This document shows, one piece after another, positions 35,768 through 44,363 of a stretch of 64,000 bases of DNA. The notes below the pieces were generated by a model. The model was not told where the DNA came from. It made no database searches and worked only from the letters and a program-made list of their open reading frames with translations. Origin of the DNA: an uncultured Oxalobacteraceae bacterium (GTDB taxonomy: Bacteria > Pseudomonadota > Gammaproteobacteria > Burkholderiales > Burkholderiaceae); NCBI GenBank assembly GCA_946480015.1, contig CAMLIL010000017.1, forward strand, positions 3,470 through 67,469. Direction: 5' to 3'. Made by a program: the position numbers and the translations under genes. The number at the start of each line of letters is the position of its first letter. Position 1 is the first letter of the stretch.

Positions 35768-35804
35768 GACCTCCGGGGTGGGGCCCCGCCTCGGAGGGCT
35801 TTTT
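35768..35804 (+). terminator. Terminator after flp
   Basis: Stem CCTCCG / CGGAGG with an inner GGGG/CCCC stem, followed by six T, starting 10 bp after the pilin stop. It would give partial read-through into the Tad genes. Confidence 0.8.
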
Positions 35805-35826
35805 TGTTCGCTCCAGAAAGCCCATC

Positions 35827-36360
35827 ATGTCGAATTCGATCTACCTGGAGTTGGCGCTGATCGCCTTGCTATTTATCGCGAGTGCATTCGATTTGGCGCA
35901 ACGTCGCATTCCCAATCGCTTGTTGCTGATCGGCTTGGTCGTGGCGCTGTCCATGCATCTGATGGCAGCCAGTCCGTTCGCGTTGGTGTCGACCATGCTG
36001 GCCGGCTTTGCGATGGGACTGATTCTGTTTCTTCCACTTCATGTGCTGGGTGCCATGGCCGCTGGCGACGTCAAGCTGATGGCCACCGTGGGCGCATTTA
36101 CCGGGCCGTTGCTGGTATTTCAGATCGCCCTGGCCACTTACTGTATCGGCGGCGTGGTCGCACTGTGCATCGTGTTAGCGCTACGGCGCGCGCATGTCGC
36201 TTTTGCCAACGTCAATGCCGTGCTGCGGCCCCTCATGATGCGCCTGCGCGGTATACCTTTGGTCACCGAACCGATGCCCCATCCCAGTGTCGGTGGCATG
36301 CCTTACGCCATCGCGATCACCCTCGGCACGCTGCTGGTGTTGTGGCTTCAACACCGCTGA
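35827..36360 (+). CDS. tadV: Prepilin peptidase TadV/CpaA (A24 family)
   Basis: A 177-residue integral membrane aspartic peptidase. The two catalytic Asp motifs are FDLAQRRIPNRL near residue 22 and AAGDVKLMA near residue 80. About five membrane helices are seen. It cleaves Flp and TadE-type prepilins. It is shorter than PilD-type enzymes because it lacks the methyltransferase domain, as usual for TadV. Confidence 0.93.
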   Translation: MSNSIYLELALIALLFIASAFDLAQRRIPNRLLLIGLVVALSMHLMAASPFALVSTMLAGFAMGLILFLPLHVLGAMAAGDVKLMATVGAFTGPLLVFQIALATYCIGGVVALCIVLALRRAHVAFANVNAVLRPLMMRLRGIPLVTEPMPHPSVGGMPYAIAITLGTLLVLWLQHR

Positions 36361-36471
36361 TTTCTTGCCATCTTGGATTGCTTGCTTTGGGTCAAAGGCC
36401 CCCCGACTGTGGTGGCTAGAATCAATTATGTCCTTTAGAAACAACGATTTGGATTTCCCGGGAGCACAAAA

Positions 36472-37884
36472 ATGAGCGATGCCGATCTGTCCGCCGCGCC
36501 TGCCCAGCGAGCACCGGTGTCCGGCCTGGACGACGCCGTTATCCGCCTTCCGGCCCAGCCGAAAACAGTGGCCGAAACCGGGCTCGAACAGGCCATGATC
36601 GTCGAGCTGGTGGTCAAGGCGATGTATGCGGTGGGCAAGATCCACCTGCCGGTGCTGACCAGCAAGCTGCGCCTGTCGATCAACGTGCTGCGCGAGGTGC
36701 TTGGCTTCATGCTGGCCGAGCAGCTGGCGGAAGTGGCGCTGCGCGGCGACTCTGACCTGGACGTGTATTACCAGCTGACCGTCGGCGGACGCCAGCGGGC
36801 GGCCGAATTTCTCGCGCGCAGCCGCTACGTCGGACCGGCGCCGGTCACCCTCGACAGTTACCGCGAACTGGTGCTGCGTCAGTCCAGCCGCCATGGCCAG
36901 GTCAGCCGCATCAGCGCCGCCGACATGGCGAACGCCTTCGCTGAAGATGTGTTCGACGCTACCGTGCGCGACCAGCTCGGCGCCGCCCTGCAGTCGAGCC
37001 GCGCCATGCTGCTGTATGGTCCATCCGGCAGCGGCAAGACCACCTTAGCCCGCAAACTGGGCCAGATGCAGCAGGGCGTGGTGGCGGTGCCGTACGCCAT
37101 CCTTGTCGAGCATGCCATCGTCGCCCTGCACGATCCGGTCGCGCACCTGCCCCCTGCTCAGCCGCGCCCGGGCGACGACCGCCGCAGCGTCGATAGCCGC
37201 TGGGCGCTGTGCCAGCGTCCACTGGTGGAAGTGGGCGCCGAATTGACCCCCGATATGCTCGATCTGCGTTATGACGAGGCCGGCGGCGTGTACCACGCGC
37301 CGCCGCACCTGATGGCCAACAACGGCATCCTGCTGGTCGACGATCTTGGCCGCCAGCATGTAACCAGCGCCGAGCTGCTCAACCGCTGGAGCGGTTCGCT
37401 GGCCAGCGGCACCGATCAGCTGACCATGAACGGAGGCCACAAGCTGAGCGTACCGTTCGACGTGACCGTGCTTTTCGCCACCAACATCGCGCCGCACTTG
37501 CTGCTCGACGAATCGTCGATGCGCCGGGTCGGCTACAAAATCCAGGTCGGTGCACTGGGGGAGGGTGCTTACCGGGCGCTGTTCCGCCGCCAGTGCCGGC
37601 TGGCCGGGATTGCGCATGAGGAAGAGGCGCTCGAGCACCTGATTGTTCGCTTGCACCGGCCGGCGTGCCGACCGCTGCTGGCCAGCTATCCGGCCGATCT
37701 GCTCGGCCGGGTGCTCGACTTTGCCAGTTTTGCCGGTGTTGCGCCACGCTTGAGCGTTGCGTCCATCGAGCAGGCCTGGATCAGCATGTTTGCCGGTACG
37801 AGCAGCGGCGCGCCAGCTCCGGCGCACGGGCCGGTTCCCTATTTCACCGCCTGCGGTGATCCCTTGCTGGAGAAAATATCATGA
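36472..37884 (+). CDS. ATP-binding protein of the Tad locus
   Basis: A 470-residue AAA-type ATPase found in betaproteobacterial Tad loci but absent from the classical Aggregatibacter set. The P-loop is GPSGSGKTT (183-191). A Walker B-like LLVDDLGR follows, and the first 120 residues form a separate helical domain with some resemblance to DNA- or effector-binding domains. A likely role is control or assembly energetics; it is not the secretion motor (TadA, see 44364). It overlaps cpaB by 4 nt. Confidence 0.85.
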   Translation: MSDADLSAAPAQRAPVSGLDDAVIRLPAQPKTVAETGLEQAMIVELVVKAMYAVGKIHLPVLTSKLRLSINVLREVLGFMLAEQLAEVALRGDSDLDVYYQLTVGGRQRAAEFLARSRYVGPAPVTLDSYRELVLRQSSRHGQVSRISAADMANAFAEDVFDATVRDQLGAALQSSRAMLLYGPSGSGKTTLARKLGQMQQGVVAVPYAILVEHAIVALHDPVAHLPPAQPRPGDDRRSVDSRWALCQRPLVEVGAELTPDMLDLRYDEAGGVYHAPPHLMANNGILLVDDLGRQHVTSAELLNRWSGSLASGTDQLTMNGGHKLSVPFDVTVLFATNIAPHLLLDESSMRRVGYKIQVGALGEGAYRALFRRQCRLAGIAHEEEALEHLIVRLHRPACRPLLASYPADLLGRVLDFASFAGVAPRLSVASIEQAWISMFAGTSSGAPAPAHGPVPYFTACGDPLLEKIS

Positions 37885-38741
37885 AGAACAAGCGTGCTCT
37901 TGTCATGCTCGGCGTCGCCATCCTTTTCGGGATCGCCGCCGTGTTGCTGGCCTCGCGCTGGCTGCTGGGCCAGAAAGCGGCCAAGCCGGCCCGGGTGGTG
38001 GTGGTCACCGCCGATATCAATCGCGGGCAACGCCTGAGCGCAGATATGTTGACACTGATGGAACGCCCAGTCAGCGAAGTGCCCACCGGCGCCTTCCATG
38101 ACGCTGCCGTGCTGGCTGACCGGGTCCTGAAGGTCAACGTCGTCAAAGGCGAAGTGCTCAGCGAAGCCAAGCTGGCGCCGGCTGGCACCATGGGCGGGCT
38201 TTCGGCTCTGATCAGCGAAGGCAAGCGGGCGATCACGGTGCGCGTCAACGATGTGATCGGCGTGGCGGGGTTTGCGCTGCCGGGAAACTATGTCGACATC
38301 ATCGTGCACACCGAGCGCGATCCGGCCGAGAACGAAAAGGCCCCGCGCGGCGCGTTGCACGTGTCGAAAATCGTGCTCGAACGCATCCTTGTGCTGGCAG
38401 TGGCGCAGGAAGTCAGCCGTGACGAAACCAAGCCCAAGGTCGTCAATGCGGTCACGCTGGAGGTCACCCCCGAACAGGCCGAGCACCTGGACCTGGCACG
38501 CGGTGTAGGCACCTTGTCGCTGGCGCTACGCAACCAGGTCGACCAGACCCTGCCGGACACCAGCGGTGCCACCAAGCACACCCTGCTTGATGAAAAGGAG
38601 CCGGTAGCCGCTAAGCCGGCCCCGATCAAGCGTGTGGTGGCGCGCGCACGTCCGCCGGCCTTGACGCCAGCAGTGACCCAGGTCAGGCGCGACTGCGTGA
38701 GCGTACTCAACGGGCTACACGTGTCGCAAGAGTGCTTCTGA
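37881..38741 (+). CDS. cpaB: Flp pilus assembly protein CpaB/RcpC
   Basis: A 286-residue protein with one N-terminal membrane helix (residues 6-28) and a SAF/RcpC-like domain starting VVVVTADINRGQRLSADML. The C-terminal part is Pro/Lys-rich. It resembles CpaB, which supports the outer-membrane secretin. Its start overlaps the stop of the upstream ATPase and the secretin gene follows after 22 bp. Confidence 0.92.
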   Translation: MKNKRALVMLGVAILFGIAAVLLASRWLLGQKAAKPARVVVVTADINRGQRLSADMLTLMERPVSEVPTGAFHDAAVLADRVLKVNVVKGEVLSEAKLAPAGTMGGLSALISEGKRAITVRVNDVIGVAGFALPGNYVDIIVHTERDPAENEKAPRGALHVSKIVLERILVLAVAQEVSRDETKPKVVNAVTLEVTPEQAEHLDLARGVGTLSLALRNQVDQTLPDTSGATKHTLLDEKEPVAAKPAPIKRVVARARPPALTPAVTQVRRDCVSVLNGLHVSQECF

Positions 38742-38763
38742 TATCAACGCGTCTTCTTTTGGG

Positions 38764-40329
38764 ATGAGCGATATGAATACCTTGATCTGTAAGGCTGGCA
38801 CGTCCGCGCGTTGGCAGCGCGCGCTTGGTCTGGCACTGGCGGCACTGGCGCACGGCGCCGTGATTGCCGCGCCTGCGCCGGAACAGGCTGGAGCGGCCAA
38901 GGTGCGTGCTGCCAAGGCCGCGACACCCGACGTGGTTCAGCGCACCGACAGCGGTCCGCGCTGCGCTGGCGAGGCATCCCGTCCGGCCAAGATGACGCTG
39001 GAAATGGGCAAGTCTACCCTGATGCGCTTGCCCGAACCGGTCATCCACCGCAGCGTGGGCGATGCTACGGTCGTCCAGGCCATGCTGGTGGCGCCGGACA
39101 CGCTGTATCTGCTGGGCGTGGATGTCGGTACGACGAACATGATTATCCAGGGCAAAAGCGGGGTCTGCAGTGTGGTAGACCTGAATGTGCTGATGGATCC
39201 GGCTGCCCTGCAGGCGGCGCTGCAGGTCGCCATGCCCGAAGAAAAGGACATCAAGGTCAGCTCCGCGGCCGAGTCGCTGGTGCTGACCGGTACCGTGAGC
39301 GATGCCGAAGCGGTCATGCGTGCGCATGAGCTGGCGGTCAAATTCATGCACCAGCCCTTGCACGCCCTGCTGAAGAAGGGTGACGACGCTGGTACCGCCG
39401 TCGCAAGCGCATCGAACAACAAGGTAAAGTACGCTCCTGAAGACCGGGTAGTGAATCTGCTTAGCGTTGCGGCGCCACAGCAGGTACTGCTGGAAGTGAA
39501 AATTGCCGAGGTCTCAAAAAGCTTGCTGGAGCGGCTCGACGGTGGCCTGACCTGGCGTTTCTCGTCGGGCAGCTGGGGCGTCACCCTCCTGTCGAAATTC
39601 TTGAGCGGCGACGGCGGAGTTGTCGACGCGCGCAAATCCAACGGCAACCGTCTTAGTATCGACGCCAACAAGGAAGATGGTCTGGTGCGTATTTTGGCTG
39701 AGCCGAACGTGATGGCGATCAGCGGCCAGGAAGGCAGCTTCCTAGCCGGCGGCAAGATTTTCATTCCAGTCGCTCAGGAGAACAACAAAGTCACGCTGGA
39801 AGAAAAGGAATTTGGCGTGGGCCTGCGCTTTACCCCCACCGTGCTGGCAGGCGGCCGCATCAACCTGCGCGTTGCTCCCGAGGTATCGGAAATTTCGCGC
39901 GAAGGCATCGGCATTTCGGCAGCCGGCTTCACTGGTGCCGCTGTACTGCCACTGATTACTTCGCGCCGCGCCAGCACCACTGTGCAGCTATATGACGGTC
40001 AAAGCTTCGCCATCGGCGGCCTGATCAAGAACAATATGGTGACTAGTCTGAAGGGCTTGCCAGTGCTGGGCGAAATTCCTGTGCTGGGTGCCTTGTTCCG
40101 CAGTACCGACTACCAGCACGACAGAACCGAACTGGTGTTTGTCGTGACGGCCCACCTAGTCAAGCCGCTGCCACCGAACTATTCGCTACCGACCGATACG
40201 GTGACCCCGCCGTCGCGCGCGCAACTGCTGCTGGGCGGACGTCTGGAGGGCCCGCCTCCACGAGCGGCCGCGAATGTCACCCCCACCGCCAGCACGCCGG
40301 ACAATGCGCACGGCTTCGAACTGAAATAG
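38764..40329 (+). CDS. cpaC: Tad pilus secretin CpaC/RcpA
   Basis: A 521-residue secretin of the type II/III family. A signal-like hydrophobic segment lies at about residues 18-36. A BON-like region follows, and the secretin core has VLGEIPVLGALFRSTDYQ, the typical C-terminal beta-barrel signature. It forms the outer-membrane pore for the Flp pilus. The ATG at 38764 is followed by another at 38773; the choice has little effect. Confidence 0.93.
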   Translation: MSDMNTLICKAGTSARWQRALGLALAALAHGAVIAAPAPEQAGAAKVRAAKAATPDVVQRTDSGPRCAGEASRPAKMTLEMGKSTLMRLPEPVIHRSVGDATVVQAMLVAPDTLYLLGVDVGTTNMIIQGKSGVCSVVDLNVLMDPAALQAALQVAMPEEKDIKVSSAAESLVLTGTVSDAEAVMRAHELAVKFMHQPLHALLKKGDDAGTAVASASNNKVKYAPEDRVVNLLSVAAPQQVLLEVKIAEVSKSLLERLDGGLTWRFSSGSWGVTLLSKFLSGDGGVVDARKSNGNRLSIDANKEDGLVRILAEPNVMAISGQEGSFLAGGKIFIPVAQENNKVTLEEKEFGVGLRFTPTVLAGGRINLRVAPEVSEISREGIGISAAGFTGAAVLPLITSRRASTTVQLYDGQSFAIGGLIKNNMVTSLKGLPVLGEIPVLGALFRSTDYQHDRTELVFVVTAHLVKPLPPNYSLPTDTVTPPSRAQLLLGGRLEGPPPRAAANVTPTASTPDNAHGFELK

Positions 40330-40338
40330 GAGAACGTT

Positions 40339-40614
40339 ATGAACAGGCTCCATGGATATATCGCAGCCAGTGTACCGCTGGTCGTCCTGCTCAATGCCTG
40401 CGCACCGACCACGCCGCGCTGGGATAGCGGTTTCGGTAACGCAGTAAGGGCGTCCGTCGCCGCGCAAGTGATTGACCCGGCGGCAGTACGCAACACCACC
40501 CCGCCGGCCGGAATCGATGGCCGTGCCGCCGTGGCTGCGCAACAGCGCTATCAGCTCAGTTTCGGCACGCCTTCTCATGCCGAACCGCCGATGACCACGG
40601 GTGCCTCGAAATGA
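40339..40614 (+). CDS. Miniature CpaD-like lipoprotein
   Basis: A 91-residue lipoprotein with lipobox LLNAC (Cys21). The mature part, WDSGFGNAVRASVAAQVIDP and then IDGRAAVAAQQRY, looks like the C-terminal end of CpaD/TadD-neighbour pilotins, with the usual N-terminal domain missing. It probably helps secretin assembly. It overlaps the following Tad-domain gene by 4 nt. The CpaD assignment rests on my reading of a short motif and on position. Confidence 0.75.
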   Translation: MNRLHGYIAASVPLVVLLNACAPTTPRWDSGFGNAVRASVAAQVIDPAAVRNTTPPAGIDGRAAVAAQQRYQLSFGTPSHAEPPMTTGASK

Positions 40615-42071
40615 ACCGCGTTTGCCGTCCGCGCGCCTTGCGTCGCCAAGGCGGCGCCTATGCGGTTATTTACGCGATTGCGTTGCCGGCAATGCTGGGC
40701 ATGATAGGTTTGGCGATTGACTTATCCGTTGTGTACGCTCGCGGCCATGAACTGCAGACAATCGCCGATGCCGCCGCCTTGGCGGCCGCTCGCTCGCTGA
40801 ACGGCACCGTAGCCGGGTTGACGGCAGCGAAGAACAGCGCGCGCGTGACGGCGCAAAAGAATAAGTTCCGCTTCCTTAACGCGGAGACGATCTCGTGGTC
40901 CGCCGACGCGCTCAGCTTTTCCGTCAGCACGAGCGGTCCGTGGCTGCCAGCGGAGGCAATATCTGCCAGCGATGTCGGCGACGTTCTCTATACCAAGGTC
41001 GACACCAGCGCTCTCGACTCGATTTACGGCAAAGTCTCCACGGTTTTTCTGCGCGTGGTTGGTGTCGATGCCGAGCAAAACCTGAGCCGCACGGCGATTG
41101 CAGGGCGCAGCATGACGTCTATGATCCCCTTGGCGATCTGCGCGCTCAACAATACGAAGATTACATCGCGCACGAACGCGCCGTCCACTGGTGTCGAGGA
41201 AATGCTGGAACACGGTTTTCGGCGTGGCGTCAGTTACAACTTATTGAACCTGAATCCGAACGGTACTACGCCCAAGTATTACGTCTTTAACCCGTTCGAA
41301 GTCGACTCGATGCCGCCTGCGGCGAGTCACCTGACGCCGGCGACCTTGCGCCCGCTGATGTGTACCGGCGCCATACCGGCGCCGGTGATCAGGAATGGTA
41401 CCCAACTCAATGTCAGCGAAACGTTCTCGTCCGACATGGTGGCCGACCTCAATTCGCGCTTCGGAACCTACTCCGGGGGATCGCTGTGCACCAAATACAG
41501 TGCGCCTCCCGATGTCAACGTTATCGATTTCCGCGGCGGTTATACCAACTGGTGGATGAACGCAAGTCCCGCGCCTATCCAGGGAAGCGCGAGCTCGCTC
41601 ACCACGAACGGCAAGCTGTTGACGATCGCCGACGTGAATGGCGCATCAGCGGGCACTACCAACGCCAGCTACGGGCCGCTTTGGTCCTTCAGCCGTCCAG
41701 TTCGCTACAACAGCAGTACCGGCACCGAAGGCGTCGCGTTCACTCGCACCGACTGGGCCAAGTTGTATCTGGTGAGTTCAGGCGCCGCGCCGGCAAGCAC
41801 GTACGCGTTCACGGCCAGCCCCTATGACCGCAACGCCACACCCAATCTCCAGACACCGATTGGCATGGCGGGCGTGGGAAGTCGGCGCGTGCTCAATGTC
41901 GCCCTGCTGGAATGTCCCGTGGCGTCTGGCAGTACGCGCGCCAACGTGCTGGGAATCGGACGTTTCTTAATGACCACGCCGGCGACGACGTCACCTCTGG
42001 CAATTCATGCCGAGTTCGGAGGCCTGACCCAGTTCGGTGCACTGACTGCTTCCGCAGTCCTCTACAAATGA
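40611..42071 (+). CDS. tadG: TadG-like pilus assembly protein
   Basis: A 486-residue protein with a TadE/G-type N-terminus: basic residues, then a prepilin-like hydrophobic helix (YAVIYAIALPAMLGMIGLAI) and a helical VVYARGHELQTIADAAALAA region. The rest is a long extracellular domain rich in Thr, Ser and Asn with a few Cys, longer than most minor pilins. It is followed by tadE with a 4-nt overlap. Confidence 0.88.
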   Translation: MNRVCRPRALRRQGGAYAVIYAIALPAMLGMIGLAIDLSVVYARGHELQTIADAAALAAARSLNGTVAGLTAAKNSARVTAQKNKFRFLNAETISWSADALSFSVSTSGPWLPAEAISASDVGDVLYTKVDTSALDSIYGKVSTVFLRVVGVDAEQNLSRTAIAGRSMTSMIPLAICALNNTKITSRTNAPSTGVEEMLEHGFRRGVSYNLLNLNPNGTTPKYYVFNPFEVDSMPPAASHLTPATLRPLMCTGAIPAPVIRNGTQLNVSETFSSDMVADLNSRFGTYSGGSLCTKYSAPPDVNVIDFRGGYTNWWMNASPAPIQGSASSLTTNGKLLTIADVNGASAGTTNASYGPLWSFSRPVRYNSSTGTEGVAFTRTDWAKLYLVSSGAAPASTYAFTASPYDRNATPNLQTPIGMAGVGSRRVLNVALLECPVASGSTRANVLGIGRFLMTTPATTSPLAIHAEFGGLTQFGALTASAVLYK

Positions 42072-42553
42072 GCCATCGTTCACAGATCCAGCGCTGTTTT
42101 CGCAAGCTTCAACTGGGCACCGCCGCAGTCGAGCTGGCGGTGATTTTGAGCGCCACCATGGTATTGATGCCGGCGCTCGTCCTGTTCGCCAAAGCGTTTT
42201 ACCAGTACAGCGCAATGAAGGTCGCCACTGACAACGCGGCGTCATACATGGCAAGCCTGGCGCCCACGGCGTATTTGGACGCAGACCAGCGCGCCATCGC
42301 TCTCGCGAAGGTCGTCGAGATGGTCAATCAGAGCGCCGTAGCGGCAGGGTTATCTGGGCAAACCGAGGTCTACGACGCGATAGTGCTGTGTGACGATTTT
42401 CAATGTGGCGCCACCGTTCCCAAGAACATTCAGGTGCTGGTAAGTTTCAATATCAAGGATACCCTGTTTTCGGGCCTTACCGGCGGCTGGACCGACGCAT
42501 ACCAACGAACCTGGACGATTGGCGCCACGTCAACTGTGGCATACGCCCGTTGA
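42068..42553 (+). CDS. tadE: TadE-family minor pilin
   Basis: A 161-residue pseudopilin with the processed-type segment GTAAVELAVILSATMVLMPAL after a short basic leader (residues 1-16). ATG 42068 overlaps the tadG stop (ATGA), so translation is coupled. It is expected to be cleaved by TadV and to act in pilus assembly. Confidence 0.88.
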   Translation: MSHRSQIQRCFRKLQLGTAAVELAVILSATMVLMPALVLFAKAFYQYSAMKVATDNAASYMASLAPTAYLDADQRAIALAKVVEMVNQSAVAAGLSGQTEVYDAIVLCDDFQCGATVPKNIQVLVSFNIKDTLFSGLTGGWTDAYQRTWTIGATSTVAYAR

Positions 42554-42563
42554 AAGGCAAATC

Positions 42564-43148
42564 ATGATGCAATCAACGCCCTGCAGCTCGGCTTCGCGTC
42601 AACGCGGCGCCGCCGCTGTCGAATTCGCATTGTGCGCGATGCTGTTCTTCTCCTTCGTATTCGGTGTCATCGAACTGGCGCGCGCAATGTACTTGTGGAG
42701 CACCATGGTCGAAGTCACGCAACGTGGCGGGCGCCTGGCCAGCAAAGCCAATTTTGCCGATACCGGAGAACTTACCGCCGTGCGGGAAACGGCATTTTTT
42801 GCCGGCGCGGCCGGCGGACTACCATTGCGAGGCGATTTGAGCGAGAACAACCTGCTGATCGAGTACCTGGCGCACGATCTGACACCCGTCAGTCCCATGC
42901 CCGCCTGTCCGGAAGAGAACATCGTCAACTGCAGCACCAATCCCGACAGCGCCAGCTGCATCCGCTTCGTGCGGGTGCGACTGTGCCGGGAAAGTAGCGG
43001 CGCCACCTGCACCCGCGTCGACTATGTGCCCCTGGTAGGCGGCGCTTTTTTCCCGGCAGGGACGCTCCTGTTTCCAACTTTTACCACGATCACTCCGGTA
43101 GCCTCACTGGGCATCCAGCCAGGCTTCGCATCCGGCAGCTGCCCGTGA
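42564..43148 (+). CDS. TadE/TadF-family minor pilin
   Basis: A 194-residue pseudopilin with the segment RGAAAVEFALCAMLFFSFVFG after a short basic leader, then a globular region with three Cys-containing turns (ACPEENIVNC, ASCIRF). Start ATG 42564 is within ATCATGATG, 10 nt after the tadE stop; a second ATG one codon later is possible. Likely the TadF counterpart. Confidence 0.85.
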   Translation: MMQSTPCSSASRQRGAAAVEFALCAMLFFSFVFGVIELARAMYLWSTMVEVTQRGGRLASKANFADTGELTAVRETAFFAGAAGGLPLRGDLSENNLLIEYLAHDLTPVSPMPACPEENIVNCSTNPDSASCIRFVRVRLCRESSGATCTRVDYVPLVGGAFFPAGTLLFPTFTTITPVASLGIQPGFASGSCP

Positions 43149-43176
43149 TCGCCAACGCCATCCACGAGGACGACCA

Positions 43177-44352
43177 ATGAAAGCCCTACTCATCACACGC
43201 GACAGTCTGCTGCATGCCGAGATTGCGTCGCAGGGTGCGGCGCGGGTCCCGCCGCTCAACCTGGTGGCGACCCGAGCCGGCTTGCGCGAAGCGCTCGACC
43301 GGCCGGTGCCTGAGGCACCCGCACTTGTCATTGTCGACGCCAGCGGTTTCGAACCGGGCGATGCCGACCTGCTCGAACGGCTCTCCAAGCACTACCCGAT
43401 CGCCAGCTTCATGCTGCTCACGCACGAGCACCAGCAGGACCTGCTGATCCGCGCGATGCGCGCCGGCGTACGTGAGGTGCTACAGCTACCCTTGGTCCAT
43501 CGCGCGTTCCACGAGGCCATGGACAGGGTAGCCGACAGTGCCGGCATTTCCAGCATGCGCGACGGCAAAGTGCTGGCCTTCATCTCCTGCAAGGGAGGCA
43601 GCGGCGCCACCTTCCTGTCGACCAATTTTGGCTACGCGCTGGCCACCCTGGCCGAACGCAAGGTCCTGCTGATCGACCTGCACGGCCAGTTTGGCGACGC
43701 CACGCTATACGTATCGGACCAGAAGGCGGTGATGACGCTGTCGGATGTTTGCAGCCAGATCGCCCGTCTCGACGGCGCCTTCCTGGAATCCTGCCTGGTC
43801 CACATCACACCGGGCTTCGGCATTCTGGCCGCGGCGGATGACCCCGCCCACGCGATCGATCTCAAGGCCGAGCATATGGATGCCATCTTGCGGGTCGCGC
43901 GCCAGCACTACGACTACATCGTGCTCGACGTAGGCCGCCAGATCGACGCCATTTCGCTACGCGCGCTCGACAGCGCCGACGCGATTTATCCGGTGCTGCA
44001 ACTGGGCTTGCCGGACATTCGCGACGGCCGCCGCCTGCTTGACATCTTCCGCTCCCTCGGCTATCCGATCGAGAACACCCGGCTGATCGTCAATCGTTAT
44101 GAAAAAGGCGGCAAGCTGCGCCTGCAGGACCTGCAAAATGCGCTTGGCGCTGAGGTCATGCATACCGTTCCCAACGATTACCTGGCCGTAACCGACTCGG
44201 TCAACCAGGGCGTGCCGGCGCTGCAGTTGTCGCGCTCTGCACCGGTGTCGCGCAGCTTGGCAGAACTGGTTGAGTTGGTCACGGCGCGCCGCGTGGCCGA
44301 CAACAAAGGTTTGTTCGATCGTCTGTTCGGGCGCGCCATCAACGACCAGTAA
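43177..44352 (+). CDS. cpaE: Tad localisation ATPase TadZ/CpaE
   Basis: A 391-residue protein with an N-terminal receiver-like domain lacking an obvious phosphoacceptor pattern and a C-terminal MinD/ParA-like domain. Its deviant Walker motif CKGGSGATF, with Ala in place of the usual Lys, is normal for this family. It localises the pilus machine to a pole or site. It is followed 11 nt later by the motor gene. Confidence 0.92.
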   Translation: MKALLITRDSLLHAEIASQGAARVPPLNLVATRAGLREALDRPVPEAPALVIVDASGFEPGDADLLERLSKHYPIASFMLLTHEHQQDLLIRAMRAGVREVLQLPLVHRAFHEAMDRVADSAGISSMRDGKVLAFISCKGGSGATFLSTNFGYALATLAERKVLLIDLHGQFGDATLYVSDQKAVMTLSDVCSQIARLDGAFLESCLVHITPGFGILAAADDPAHAIDLKAEHMDAILRVARQHYDYIVLDVGRQIDAISLRALDSADAIYPVLQLGLPDIRDGRRLLDIFRSLGYPIENTRLIVNRYEKGGKLRLQDLQNALGAEVMHTVPNDYLAVTDSVNQGVPALQLSRSAPVSRSLAELVELVTARRVADNKGLFDRLFGRAINDQ

Positions 44353-44363
44353 AGGAGAGCTTG

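Noticed and set aside
36428..36475. A 15-codon reading frame ending in ATGA overlap with the Tad ATPase gene
   Set aside because: No ribosome site and too short to support; it probably reflects chance, although a leader peptide cannot be excluded.
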